Source: Falsiroseomonas sp050563545 (lineage in GTDB: Bacteria; Pseudomonadota; Alphaproteobacteria; Acetobacterales; Acetobacteraceae). Taken from it: a DNA stretch of 64,000 nucleotides. The position numbers were made by a program, and so were the translations under genes. A model generated the notes under the pieces. That model saw only the letters and a program-made list of their open reading frames with translations, was not told the origin of the DNA and ran no database searches. Shown in pieces: positions 1-7,988 of this stretch; within the stretch, counting starts at the first letter, position 1, and each line of letters begins with the position of its first letter. The DNA lies in the NCBI RefSeq assembly GCF_050563545.1, contig NZ_JBNXUM010000004.1:186001-250000 (forward strand), read 5' to 3'.

Positions 1-158
1 GCCATGCCGTCATGCACCCAGACATGGCCCCAGGTATGGCCGATCTGCCCGAGGCCACCGTCGAAGGTCTCCGTCCAGGAAGTCGAATAGCCCGGAATAC
101 CGGCTGCATTGGCGGTTGAGAGGGAAGACGCGGCGAGGCTGCTGGATGTGCCAGACAT
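1..158 (-). CDS. N-terminal fragment of an unidentified protein (cut by window edge)
   Basis: The reading frame starts at an ATG whose complement is at 156-158 and runs off the left edge without a stop, giving 52 residues. It begins MSGTSSSLAASSLSTANAAG and continues with WTETFDGGLGQIGHTWG and HVWVHDG. The mix of Trp, Gly and Asp resembles the first beta strands of family-16 glycoside hydrolase or lyase sandwich domains in proteins exported without an N-terminal signal. That is an impression only. No signal peptide is visible. It could equally be another beta-sandwich protein; the missing C-terminal part would decide. Confidence 0.45.
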   Translation of the reverse strand, partial: MSGTSSSLAASSLSTANAAGIPGYSTSWTETFDGGLGQIGHTWGHVWVHDGM

Positions 159-209
159 GAGGGCTCCGTGCTGTCGGGGTCGGGCGCGCGCTCGCGGCGC
201 CGTGACCGC

Positions 210-219
210 ACGTATACGT
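210..219. repeat. 10-base perfect palindrome upstream of the truncated gene
   Basis: ACGTATACGT is a perfect palindrome in an unusually AT-rich patch (about 208-262) between the rpsD terminator and the truncated gene that starts at 158. It lies about 50 bases upstream of that start, where an operator or promoter could be. No convincing -35/-10 pair was found. Function unknown. Confidence 0.25.
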
Positions 220-323
220 TATACATCTCTGGCGTGCCAAATACTATGGCGTCATAAACTGTCGGTTGAAAACCAGGGCGTTGAAATCCGGTCTGAAATC
301 TCGCGTCGACGCGCGCTTCGCAC

Positions 324-360
324 AAAGCAAAGGCGCCGATCCCATTCGGAATCGGCGCCT
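324..360 (-). terminator. Rho-independent terminator of rpsD
   Basis: Perfect 10-base arms AGGCGCCGAT (331-340) and ATCGGCGCCT (351-360) enclose a 10-base loop. Read on the minus strand, the stem is followed by TTTGCTTTGTG. It lies about 50 bases past the rpsD stop and is the best-formed intrinsic terminator in the window. Confidence 0.85.
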
Positions 361-409
361 CGGGAGGCTCGTCGAGTAACGTCAGGCCAGCGCGAGTAGA
401 ACCCGCTGA

Positions 410-1027
410 TTACCGCGAGTAGAACTCGACGACCAGGTTCGGCTCCATCTGCACGGGGTAGGGCACGTCGGAGAGCTTCGGCGCACGGACGATGCGGCCG
501 CGCATCGCGCGGTGGTCCACCTCGATGTACTCCGGCACGTCCCGCTCGCCGCTCTGCACGGCGTCGAGCAGCGCGGTCATCTGCTTCGACTTCTCCTTCA
601 CCTCGATCACGTCGGTGTCCTTGACGATGTAGGACGGGACGTTGAGACGCTTGCCGTTCACCGTGACATGGCCGTGGTTGACGAACTGGCGCGCCGCGAA
701 GGGGGTCACGGCCAGCTTCATGCGGTAGATCACGGTGTCGAGCCGCCGCTCGAGCAGCTCGATCAGGTTCTCGGAGGTGTCGCCCTTCCGGCGCACCGCT
801 TCCTCGTAGTACTTGCGGAACTGCTTCTCGCCAATGTTGCCGTAGTAGCCCTTGAGCTTCTGCTTCGCCATCAGCTGCACGCCGAAGTCGGTCGGCTTCT
901 GCTTGCGGCGCTGGCCGTGCTGGCCGGGGCCGTATTCGCGCTTGGCGACAGGGGACTTGGCACGGCCCCAGAGGTTCACGCCGAGGCGGCGATTGATCTT
1001 GTACTTGGATTCCGCGCGCTTGGTCAT
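410..1027 (-). CDS. rpsD: 30S ribosomal protein S4
   Basis: Primary rRNA-binding protein that nucleates 30S assembly on 16S rRNA. The 205-residue product begins MTKRAESKYKINRRLG, the usual alphaproteobacterial S4 N terminus, and has the S4 RNA-binding domain at about residues 95-155 (LERRLDTVIYRM, NHGHVTVNGKR). It ends EPNLVVEFYSR. An in-frame ATG 42 bases upstream would add a basic extension not usual for the family; the chosen ATG is preceded by CAGGTG at suitable spacing. It is monocistronic, with its own terminator at 324-360. S4 often autoregulates, but no leader structure was identified here. Confidence 0.97.
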   Translation of the reverse strand: MTKRAESKYKINRRLGVNLWGRAKSPVAKREYGPGQHGQRRKQKPTDFGVQLMAKQKLKGYYGNIGEKQFRKYYEEAVRRKGDTSENLIELLERRLDTVIYRMKLAVTPFAARQFVNHGHVTVNGKRLNVPSYIVKDTDVIEVKEKSKQMTALLDAVQSGERDVPEYIEVDHRAMRGRIVRAPKLSDVPYPVQMEPNLVVEFYSR

Positions 1028-1233
1028 GCGCTGCACCTGCCGGGCCTCTCGGCACCGGTCCTTCTTCATGGCGGACGCTGAAGCGTCCTGGTTTGTCCCG
1101 GTAGTCCCAGAGGGCCTTGGCCCAAGGGCGGGCGCGGCGGATCACCCGCCGTCCGCGTTCCCGGAAGTGGGCGGCTTCTAGGCGCCCCCCGGCCCGCTTG
1201 TCAAACGACCGGCCCCTCCCCTACTCCGCGCCC

Positions 1234-1437
1234 ATGGTGACGCGCGAAGACATCCTGGTGCTGGGGCTAACGGCCGGCGTGGTGGGCAGCCTGGTCGGCG
1301 GGCTGATGTTCGGCATCGGGATGGGCCTAGTGGTCAACGGCGCCCATATCGGCTGGCTGATCGCGCTGCCCGGGGCGCCGGTCTCGGGCGGGCTGGGCTG
1401 GCTGCTGGCGCGCAAGCTCGCGAAGAAGCTGGCCTGA
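1234..1437 (+). CDS. Small two-helix membrane protein, unknown
   Basis: A 67-residue frame beginning MVTREDILVLG. Two Gly-rich hydrophobic segments (about residues 7-34 and 38-58) are joined by a short NGAHIG turn, and the C terminus is basic (ARKLAKKLA), suggesting a cytoplasmic tail. The stop is 4 bases before the start of the next membrane protein, so the two are probably co-transcribed. No recognised family. An in-frame extension upstream exists but overlaps the rpsD start region and is unlikely to be used. Confidence 0.55.
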   Translation: MVTREDILVLGLTAGVVGSLVGGLMFGIGMGLVVNGAHIGWLIALPGAPVSGGLGWLLARKLAKKLA

Positions 1438-1441
1438 GGCG

Positions 1442-1927
1442 ATGCGGCGGGCCGGGGCGGCGCTGCTGGTGCTGGCCCTGGCGACGCTCGGCGCCGCGGG
1501 GTGGCTCGCGGCGGAGCCCGTGCGTCTCGCCTGGTCGGGCCAGCGCGTCGAGGGCCGCGCCGCCGGCGTGCTGCGCGAGCCCTTCGGCCCCTTCGTCCGG
1601 CTCCGCCCGATCATCGCCTATCGCATCGGCGGGGCGGAGCGGCGGGTGCTCGGCAGCGGCCTGGTCGCCTACCCCGCCGGCGTGACGGTGCCGGTGCTGC
1701 AGGCCGGCGAGCGGGCCGGCCTGCCCGGCCTGTTCGAGGGCTGGGCGGGGCCGGCTTCGCTTGGCCTGCTCGCGCTGCTGCTCGGCGGGCCGGGCGCCTG
1801 GTTCTGGATGCGGGCGCCCCGCCGCGATCGCCGCATCGATTTCTCCACCGCCGAGATGGAAGCGCGGCGCGCGCGCGGCGAAGCGGCGATGGGCAAGCGG
1901 CAGAAGGTGCTCCGGAGCCGACGGTAG
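1442..1927 (+). CDS. Membrane protein with DUF3592-like layout
   Basis: The 161-residue product has one N-terminal hydrophobic helix (residues 5-24), a roughly 75-residue segment rich in beta-type residues (RVEGRAAGVLREPFGPF, IIAYRIGGAERRVLG), a second helix (about 100-122) and a basic cytoplasmic tail. Two helices around an extracytoplasmic beta domain is the layout of DUF3592 proteins, but the match is by architecture only. It follows the preceding small membrane protein by 4 bases. Function unknown. Confidence 0.6.
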   Translation: MRRAGAALLVLALATLGAAGWLAAEPVRLAWSGQRVEGRAAGVLREPFGPFVRLRPIIAYRIGGAERRVLGSGLVAYPAGVTVPVLQAGERAGLPGLFEGWAGPASLGLLALLLGGPGAWFWMRAPRRDRRIDFSTAEMEARRARGEAAMGKRQKVLRSRR

Positions 1928-1957
1928 CCTGCCGCGATCCGCCGGTTCGGACGCCGT

Positions 1958-2938
1958 TCAGTCCAGCGGGATGGACAGGAAGACGCCGCAATGGTCGGAA
2001 GCGCCGGTGCCGACGCCCTCGAACGGATCGATCGGGCCGCCAAAGGCTTTCGGGGCGGTGTTGACCTTGCGCACGATCTTCGGGTCAAGCCCGCGCCGTT
2101 CGATCACCGGCAGGATGCCCTGGGTCCGCGCCGAGAGATCGGGCGAGAGGAGCAGGTAGTCGATCTGCTTCTGCTTCGGTCCGACCTTCTCCCGGGCGTA
2201 GTAGTGCGTCCAGCGCGCCGCGGCGGGCAGGCGATCGACCACGTTCTCAAGCCCGGCCTGGGTCACGAGCTGGCGCAGCGCCGACTCTGTGGGGCCGGCA
2301 TTGAGGTCGCCGGCCACCACGTAGTGGCCACGGCCATCCGGGAAGTCCTCCGCCAGGATGGCCGCGACTCGGTCGGCCTGCCGTTTGCGCTTGGCGCGGC
2401 CGTCATCGATCGTGCCGTCTGGGTAGCGCGTCGGCAGTTTCGACTTGAAGTGATTGACGTACATCGTCAGGCGGAAGCCGCCGGCATCCACCGTCGCCGC
2501 GAGGCAGTCGCGGCTGAAGATCCGCTTCGTCGGGGCGCTGCCCTTCGGCTCCCACCGACGCGACCGCACGGCAACGATGTCGTGCCGCGACAGGATGCCG
2601 ACGTCGATCTGCCGGGGATCGTTGCCGTCCACCACCATCGAGTAGGGGTAGCGTCGCTTCAGGTATTGCCTGTTGAAGGCGTCGAGTATCTCGATGTTCT
2701 CGACCTCCTGCAGAGCGACGACATCGGGGTCGTTGGCGAGGATCACCTGCGCGGTGGCGAGCCGCTCGGCCTCGCCGATCGGGCCCGAGCGTTCCAGGAT
2801 GCGCCGGAAGTCGTTGATGGTGAGCCTGTCGGGATCGACCGGGACGACCTTCATGCCGTTCCTGGTCTTGTCGAGCATCTCGTAGCGGAAGAACAGGTTC
2901 TGGACGTTGAAGGTGCCGATCTTGAGGGATCTCGCCAT
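1958..2938 (-). CDS. Endonuclease/exonuclease/phosphatase (EEP) family protein
   Basis: The 326-residue product has the EEP (DNase I-like) metal-dependent phosphoesterase fold. Family motifs appear in order: KIGTFNVQNLFF (first strand, Asn), VVALQEVEN (catalytic Glu), VNHFKSK (His), VAGDLNAGP (Asp/Asn pair), IDYLLLSPDL and ASDHCGVFL (terminal Asp-His). The start is the ATG at 2938 because AGGAGG lies 7 bases upstream; a longer frame exists but lacks this signal. No signal peptide is visible, so it is probably cytoplasmic. The substrate cannot be told (nucleic acid, phosphoinositide-like or other phosphoester). Confidence 0.88.
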   Translation of the reverse strand: MARSLKIGTFNVQNLFFRYEMLDKTRNGMKVVPVDPDRLTINDFRRILERSGPIGEAERLATAQVILANDPDVVALQEVENIEILDAFNRQYLKRRYPYSMVVDGNDPRQIDVGILSRHDIVAVRSRRWEPKGSAPTKRIFSRDCLAATVDAGGFRLTMYVNHFKSKLPTRYPDGTIDDGRAKRKRQADRVAAILAEDFPDGRGHYVVAGDLNAGPTESALRQLVTQAGLENVVDRLPAAARWTHYYAREKVGPKQKQIDYLLLSPDLSARTQGILPVIERRGLDPKIVRKVNTAPKAFGGPIDPFEGVGTGASDHCGVFLSIPLD

Positions 2939-3040
2939 GTGCCGGCCTCCTGCATCGCTGGCAGCGCAGCACGACCCGATATGATGATGAAGTGAATTTT
3001 CTAGGGTCGCGCGGGGGCTGGTGCCGGGCAGCGCGCCCAC

Positions 3041-4009
3041 TCAGTCCGGCGTCATCCCCGCCAGCGCGATCAGCCGCCGCTTGTACTCGAAATCCTCCCG
3101 CACGAAGGCGGCCGCGGCCTCCGGCGTCGAGGCATGCACGGTGTAGCCGTTCGGGGTGAGCTGCCGGTCGCGCAGCGCGGGTTCGGCCATGGCGGCCGCG
3201 ATGTCGCGCGAGATCCGCTGCACCAGCGCCGGCAGCGTGCCGGCGGGCGCGAAGGCGCCGAACCAGGTGCGCGGGTCGATCGCGCCGTGGCCCGTCTCGG
3301 CCAGGGTCGGGACCTGCGGAAAGGCATCCAGCCGAGCCGGCTTGCCGACCGCAAGCGCCTTCAGCGTGCCCGCGCGCAGATGCTCCTGCGCCGAGGCGAT
3401 GCCGGCCAGCGTCATCTGCACCTCGCCCGACAGCGTCGCCAGCACCGCCGGCGTCAGGCCGCGATAGGGGACGTGCACGAACTCGAGCCTTTCCTGCGCG
3501 GCGAGCGCGGCGAAGGCGAGATGCGGCTGCGACGCCGTGCCGTAGCTCCCGAAGTTAAGCTTCCCGGGCTGCGCGCGTGCCGTGGCGACAAGCCCGGCCA
3601 TCGTGTCCGCGCCGACCGAGGGGTTCACCAGGATCATCTGATGCACCTCGACCAGCACCGTGACCGGCGCGAGGTCGCGCATCGGGTCGTGCGGCATCGA
3701 CCGGATCAGGTGCGGGTTGGAGGTGATCGAGTTGTCCGCCGTCACCAGCAGCGTGTGGCCGTCCGGCGGCGCCTTGGCGACGATGTCCGTCCCCGGCACG
3801 GTCGAGCCGCCGGGCCGGTTGTCCACGACGACCGCCTGCCGCCACACCGGCTGCAAACGGTCCGCCAGACCGCGCGCCAGCGCATCCAGCCCGCCGCCCG
3901 GCGGGAAGGGCACGACGATGCGCACTTGGCGCCCGGGAAAGGCATCCTGCGCGCGGGCGATGGCGGGGAAGGCAAGCGTCGCGAGCAGCGCGCGGCGGGG
4001 CAGGCGCAT
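3041..4009 (-). CDS. Bug/TctC-family periplasmic solute receptor (orphan)
   Basis: Extracytoplasmic solute receptor of the tripartite tricarboxylate transporter type, 322 residues. It has a signal peptide (MRLPRRALLATLAFPAIARA, cleavage near residue 20), then the hallmark VRIVVPFPPGGGLD loop that grips the substrate carboxylate, VDNRPGGSTVPGTDIVAKA, and FVHVPYRG. The start lies 2 bases after the stop of the alpha/beta hydrolase, making it the last gene of a coupled four-gene run. No TctA or TctB membrane partner is nearby, which is common for this family in beta- and alphaproteobacteria. The ligand is unknown, probably a carboxylate. Confidence 0.92.
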   Translation of the reverse strand: MRLPRRALLATLAFPAIARAQDAFPGRQVRIVVPFPPGGGLDALARGLADRLQPVWRQAVVVDNRPGGSTVPGTDIVAKAPPDGHTLLVTADNSITSNPHLIRSMPHDPMRDLAPVTVLVEVHQMILVNPSVGADTMAGLVATARAQPGKLNFGSYGTASQPHLAFAALAAQERLEFVHVPYRGLTPAVLATLSGEVQMTLAGIASAQEHLRAGTLKALAVGKPARLDAFPQVPTLAETGHGAIDPRTWFGAFAPAGTLPALVQRISRDIAAAMAEPALRDRQLTPNGYTVHASTPEAAAAFVREDFEYKRRLIALAGMTPD

Positions 4010-4011
4010 GG

Positions 4012-4875
4012 TCAGGCTCCGAGGAAGAAGTCGCGCAGGAGCGCGGTGGTCTGCGCCGGCGCCTCGATCTCCGGGAGGTGGCCGATGCCGGGCGGCGAGA
4101 GGAAGCGCGCGCCGCGGATCGCCTCCGCGATCGAGCGGCCGACCGTGTCGGGCGGGTTCACCTGGTCGTCGGCGCCGGTGACGGCGAGCACGGGGCAGGC
4201 AATGCGCGGCGCGTAGTCCTGGACGACGTCGGCGATATCGGTGCAGCGCGCGGCCTGCACGAGCCCGCGCGGGTTCGTGGCCGCGACGACGCCCTGGACC
4301 ATCGCCAGCACCTGCGGCGGCGCGGAGGGCGAGACCAGCTTGTTCGACCGCGTGCGCGCCAGCGCGACGCCGCCCTCGGCGACCGAGGCCGCGCGCAGCG
4401 CGAGCATCTGCGCGCGTCCCTCCGGCCCCTTCCAGCGCTGGCCGCGCGACGTTCCCAGCAGCGCGAGCTTCGCCACGCGGTCGGGACGGGTCGCCGCGAT
4501 GCAGGCGCCCAGCATCGAGCCGAAGGAGGACCCGGCGACGAAGACCGGCCCGTCGACACGCAGCGCGTCAAGCAGCGCGATCGCGACGGCGACGTAGTCC
4601 TCGGGCCTCGGCGAAACGGCGCGGAAATTGTCGGTCAGCATGTAGCCCGGCGCGTTCCAGGCGATGACACGGGCATCCTTCGACAGCGCGTCCAGCGTGA
4701 AGCGCCAGCCCATGGAATTGGCGCCGATGCCGTGCAGGCAGAGGATCGTCGCCGGACCCTGCCCCGCTTCCATGAAGGACATGCGCGGCCCTTCCAGGCC
4801 GAGGTTTGCCGCATCGACTTCCACGAAGCGGAGGTCGGGCAGCGGCGGGACCGTCGTGCCGTCGGGGTGGTTCAT
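4012..4875 (-). CDS. Alpha/beta hydrolase
   Basis: The 287-residue product has the alpha/beta hydrolase fold. The oxyanion-hole region is LCLHGIGANSMGW, the nucleophile elbow is GSSFG (Ser about 117), and the acid and base fall in TGADDQVNP and GIGHLPEIE. The layout resembles esterases and ring-cleavage-product hydrolases (3-oxoadipate lactonase or MhpC type), but substrate cannot be assigned. Its ATG overlaps the trmJ stop by 4 bases (ATGA), and the Bug receptor begins 2 bases after its own stop. Pairing with a carboxylate receptor suggests a catabolic role, which is inference. Confidence 0.88.
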   Translation of the reverse strand: MNHPDGTTVPPLPDLRFVEVDAANLGLEGPRMSFMEAGQGPATILCLHGIGANSMGWRFTLDALSKDARVIAWNAPGYMLTDNFRAVSPRPEDYVAVAIALLDALRVDGPVFVAGSSFGSMLGACIAATRPDRVAKLALLGTSRGQRWKGPEGRAQMLALRAASVAEGGVALARTRSNKLVSPSAPPQVLAMVQGVVAATNPRGLVQAARCTDIADVVQDYAPRIACPVLAVTGADDQVNPPDTVGRSIAEAIRGARFLSPPGIGHLPEIEAPAQTTALLRDFFLGA

Positions 4876-5699
4876 GGCGTCTCTTCCCAGGGCAGGCCGG
4901 GCACCTCGCCGGCGAAGCGGCCGCGCACCATGCGGCCGCGCGAGAGCTCCGTCACCACGCCGTGCAGCGTGCGTAGCTCCTGCTCCGTGACCTCCCCGCG
5001 TTCGAACCAGTGGCGGAGGTTGCGCACCATGCCCGGCCGCTTCGGCGCGTTGTGCAGGAAGCCGGCGGCGTCGAGCTCCGCAACCAGGCGATCGAGGAAA
5101 TTGTCGAGCTCCTGCTTCGTCGCGGGGCGCGTCTCATGCGTCTGCAGTTCGCGCGGCGGCGTGGTCTCCGCCTGCATCCACCACTCATAGGCCAGGATCA
5201 TCACAGCCTGCGCCAGGTTCAGCGAGTTGTGCTGCGGGTTCAGGGGATAGCGCACCAGCGTGTCGCATTGCGCGAGGTCGTCCGCCTCGAGCCCCGCGCG
5301 TTCCGGTCCGAACAGGACGGCCAGACGGAGCCCGCGGGCGTTGATCTCCCGAAAATCCTCGGCGGCTGCGCGGGCGTCGCGCATGGGGATGACGACGTGA
5401 CGCGGGCGCGGGCAGGTGCCGAAGACGCGGTGGCAGTCGGCGACCGCGCTGCGGATGTCGGGAAAGAGCTGCGCGGCGTCGAGGATCGCGTCGGCGCCGG
5501 AGGCCGCCGCCCAGGCATTGGGCTGCGGCCAGTGGTCGCGGGGCGCGACGATCCGCAGATGGAAGAGCCCGCCATTGGCCATCGCGCGCGCCGTCATGCC
5601 GATATTCGCCGCCATCTGAGGCCGCACCAGCACGACGATCGGGCTTTCGCCCGGCGGCGGCGTGAGGGGCGCGCCGCCTTCCCCGCGCCCGCCGGTCAT
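4872..5699 (-). CDS. trmJ: tRNA (cytidine/uridine-2'-O-)-methyltransferase TrmJ
   Basis: SPOUT-class RNA methyltransferase that 2'-O-methylates a nucleotide in the tRNA anticodon loop (position 32 in the E. coli enzyme). The 275-residue product has SPOUT motif 1 (RPQMAANIGMTARAMANGG), motif 2 (LFGPERAGL) and motif 3 (NSLNLAQAVMILAYEW), which form the knotted SAM site. A C-terminal helical extension (about residues 190-275) is typical of TrmJ. Its ATG overlaps the stop of the DUF305 gene by 4 bases, and its own stop overlaps the hydrolase start. The first 20 residues are low-complexity Gly/Pro, so translation could begin slightly further in. Confidence 0.88.
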   Translation of the reverse strand: MTGGRGEGGAPLTPPPGESPIVVLVRPQMAANIGMTARAMANGGLFHLRIVAPRDHWPQPNAWAAASGADAILDAAQLFPDIRSAVADCHRVFGTCPRPRHVVIPMRDARAAAEDFREINARGLRLAVLFGPERAGLEADDLAQCDTLVRYPLNPQHNSLNLAQAVMILAYEWWMQAETTPPRELQTHETRPATKQELDNFLDRLVAELDAAGFLHNAPKRPGMVRNLRHWFERGEVTEQELRTLHGVVTELSRGRMVRGRFAGEVPGLPWEETP

Positions 5700-6046
5700 C
5701 GAGGTGGCGCGGTGCGCGCGAGGAAGGCGCGAAGCTCGGCGATCTCGGCTTCCTGGGCGCGGATGATCTCCTCCGCGATGCGGCGCATCTCGGGGTCGGT
5801 GCCGTATCGCAGCTGCACGCGCGCCATCTCGATCGCGCCCTGGTGGTGCGGGATCATGGAAGCCGCGAAGTCAAGGTCGGGGTTGCCGGTGTAGCGGATC
5901 GCCATGTCGCGATGCATGCGGTCGTTGGCGGCACGGAATTCGCGGGTCGCGGGCGCGTCGGTGCGCGCGGACGCGGTAGCGTGGCCAGCGTGCTGGGCAA
6001 GAGCGGGCGTCGAGAGGACGAGGGCGAGGAGGAGAAGGCGGGTCAT
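5696..6046 (-). CDS. DUF305 family exported protein
   Basis: The 116-residue product has a signal peptide (MTRLLLLALVLSTPALAQ) followed by a His-rich start (HAGHA). The DUF305 helical bundle shows the family markers MHRDMAIRYTGNPDLDFA and SMIPHHQGAIEMA, and it ends with a long helix (EEIIRAQEAEIAELRAFL). DUF305 proteins are ferritin-like periplasmic proteins often linked to copper handling; the paired His in MIPHHQGA may bind metal. The chosen ATG (6046) is preceded by GGAG and gives a proper signal peptide, unlike the longer frame. It is first in the coupled run with trmJ. Confidence 0.88.
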   Translation of the reverse strand: MTRLLLLALVLSTPALAQHAGHATASARTDAPATREFRAANDRMHRDMAIRYTGNPDLDFAASMIPHHQGAIEMARVQLRYGTDPEMRRIAEEIIRAQEAEIAELRAFLARTAPPR

Positions 6047-6113
6047 GCGGAGGCTCCGGGCGTGGGTCCGGACGTGAGGTGGGGGGTTGCGGTCGTGGGA
6101 AGGCAAGGGTCGG

Positions 6114-6503
6114 TCACGACGATCCCTCCCCCGCAAGCGGGGGAGGGCCGGGGAGAGGGTTTGCGGAACTGCCCGCATTCAGCGCATCGCTCACCACATC
6201 CTGTATGCGTGCAAGAACGCCTTCGCGATTCTCCATAACCTCATTGTTCCAGAAGCGCAGCACGCGCCAGCCCAGCGACGCCAGCTTCGCATCACGCGGG
6301 ACGTCGTCGTCTCCGCCGTGCTGGCCACCATCCACCTCGACGACCAGCATGATGCTGGGCGCCGCGAAGTCCGCGACGTAGTTCGCGATCGGATGCTGAA
6401 GACGGAACGGCACACCGAGCGCGTTCACCCGCAGCGCACGCCACAGCACACGTTCTGCGTGTGTGGAATCGCGTCGCAGCCGCCGGGCGGCATCGCGCAG
6501 CAT
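6114..6503 (-). CDS. DUF559 (Vsr/restriction-endonuclease-like fold) protein ending in a palindromic element
   Basis: The 129-residue product matches DUF559: the N terminus MLRDAARRLRRDSTHAERVL, then ADFAAPSIMLVVEVDGGQH with the presumed metal-binding Asp/Glu, and GWRVLRFWNNEVMEN. The fold is related to Vsr mismatch endonuclease. The last 15 or so residues (PLPGPPPLAGEG) are not family sequence; they are the palindrome at 6124-6147 read in frame, which also supplies the route to the stop. A second copy lies at 6540-6563, just before the start. Probably accessory DNA; the cellular role is unknown. Confidence 0.8.
   Translation of the reverse strand: MLRDAARRLRRDSTHAERVLWRALRVNALGVPFRLQHPIANYVADFAAPSIMLVVEVDGGQHGGDDDVPRDAKLASLGWRVLRFWNNEVMENREGVLARIQDVVSDALNAGSSANPLPGPPPLAGEGSS
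6124..6147. repeat. GC palindromic element, copy 1 (in DUF559 C terminus)
   Basis: Perfect 11-base arms CCCTCCCCCGC and GCGGGGGAGGG around AA. It lies inside the 3' end of the DUF559 gene and encodes residues about 119-127 there. Similar copies occur throughout the window. Confidence 0.9.
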
Positions 6504-6539
6504 CGGGTCCTTCAGGACCGGCCCTGGCCCCCTCCCCGA

Positions 6540-6563
6540 CCCTCCCCCGCTTGCGGGGGAGGG
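6540..6563. repeat. GC palindromic element, copy 2
   Basis: Same 11-base perfect arms as copy 1 with TT at the centre. It sits between the cysS stop and the DUF559 start, so DUF559 is bracketed by copies 1 and 2. It could act as a terminator-like or mRNA-stabilising hairpin for cysS. Confidence 0.9.
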
Positions 6564-6583
6564 AGAGTCGCCGTCCTGCGGTG

Positions 6584-7981
6584 TCACGCCCGCCGCCAGG
6601 TCGTCCCCTGCGGCCCGTCCTCCAGCAGGATGCCCTTCTCCGCGAGTTCCTTCCGGATCCTGTCCGCCTCCGGCCAGTCCTTCGCCTTTCGGGCTGCAAG
6701 ACGCGCCTCGATGGCCGCGGCGATCGCCGTCTCGTCCACCGCCGCGTCGCCACGGAACCACGCATCGGGATCGGCCTGCAGGATGCCGAGCAGCGCGCCC
6801 GCCGACAGGATGCGCGCCTTCAGATGCGGCAGCGCGGCATCGTCGCCTTCCTCGAGCGCGGTGTTCGCGGTCGAGACCAGGTGATGCAGGGACGCCAGCG
6901 CAAGCGGCGTGTTCAGGTCGTCCGCCAGCGCCGCCTCCACCGCCGGGTGCTCCGCGGGGTGCGGCACATCGCCGTCCCCTGCCTCGACCGCCGCCATCTT
7001 CGACAGCGCGCGGTAGAAGCGATCCAGCTCCTTCCGCGCTTCGTTCAGCCCGGCCTCGGTGTAGTCCAGCGGCATCCGGTAATGCGTCTTCAGCAGCAGC
7101 AGGCGGAACGCCTCGCCGGCCCAGGGGCCGAGCGTCAGGATATCCTGCACGGTGCGGAAATTGCCGAGGGACTTCGACATCTTCTCGCCGTCCACCAGCA
7201 GCATCCCGTTATGCATCCAGTAGCGCGCGAAGTGATGCCCGGGGAAACCGCAGACGGATTGCGCGACCTCGTTCTCGTGGTGCGGGAACATCAGGTCAGC
7301 GCCGCCGCCATGGATGTCGAAATCGGGGCCGAGATGCTTGTGCGCCATGGCGGAGCATTCGATGTGCCAGCCAGGCCGGCCGCGACCCCAGGGGCTGTCC
7401 CAGCCCGGCTGGTCCGGCGTGCTCGGCTTCCACAGCACGAAGTCGCCGGGGTCGCGCTTGTAGGGCGCGACCTCGACCCGCGCGCCGGCGACCAGCTCAT
7501 CTGTCGAACGGCCGGACAGCTTGCCGTAATCGGCGAAGCTCGCGACCGAGAACAGCACATGCCCCTCGGCGGCATAGGCATGGCCGAGCTCGATGAGCCG
7601 CCCGATCAGCGCCACCATCTCCGGAATGGTCCCCGTCGCGCGCGGCTCGACCGTGGGTGGCAGTGCGCCGAGGGCCGCCATGTCGCGGTGGTAGTCGGCG
7701 GTGGTGCGGGCGGTCACCGACGCGATCGACTCCCCGCTCTCGCGCGAGCGGTCGATGATCTTGTCGTCCACATCGGTGATGTTGCGGGCGTAGGTGACGC
7801 GCGGAAAAAGCCGGCTCAGCAGCCGGAACAGCACGTCGAAGACGACGACGGGCCGCGCGTTGCCGAGATGCGCGAGGTCGTAGACCGTCGGCCCGCAGAC
7901 ATACATCCGCACATCCGCGGGATCGAGCGGGACGAAGCGCTCCTTGCGGCGCGACGCGCTGTTGTGGATCTGCAGTTCCAT
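6584..7981 (-). CDS. cysS: Cysteine--tRNA ligase
   Basis: Class I aminoacyl-tRNA synthetase that charges tRNA-Cys. The 465-residue product has the usual length and order: MYVCGPTVYDLAHLGNAR with the first zinc Cys and the HIGH-type motif (HLGN), ITDVDDKI, GWHIECSAM with a second zinc Cys, FPHHENEVAQS with zinc His/Glu, then KMSKSLGN as the ATP-binding KMSKS loop. A helical anticodon-binding C-terminal region follows. The start lies 7 bases after the gltX stop, so the two synthetase genes form an operon. Confidence 0.97.
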   Translation of the reverse strand: MELQIHNSASRRKERFVPLDPADVRMYVCGPTVYDLAHLGNARPVVVFDVLFRLLSRLFPRVTYARNITDVDDKIIDRSRESGESIASVTARTTADYHRDMAALGALPPTVEPRATGTIPEMVALIGRLIELGHAYAAEGHVLFSVASFADYGKLSGRSTDELVAGARVEVAPYKRDPGDFVLWKPSTPDQPGWDSPWGRGRPGWHIECSAMAHKHLGPDFDIHGGGADLMFPHHENEVAQSVCGFPGHHFARYWMHNGMLLVDGEKMSKSLGNFRTVQDILTLGPWAGEAFRLLLLKTHYRMPLDYTEAGLNEARKELDRFYRALSKMAAVEAGDGDVPHPAEHPAVEAALADDLNTPLALASLHHLVSTANTALEEGDDAALPHLKARILSAGALLGILQADPDAWFRGDAAVDETAIAAAIEARLAARKAKDWPEADRIRKELAEKGILLEDGPQGTTWRRA

Positions 7982-7988
7982 CGGTGTC

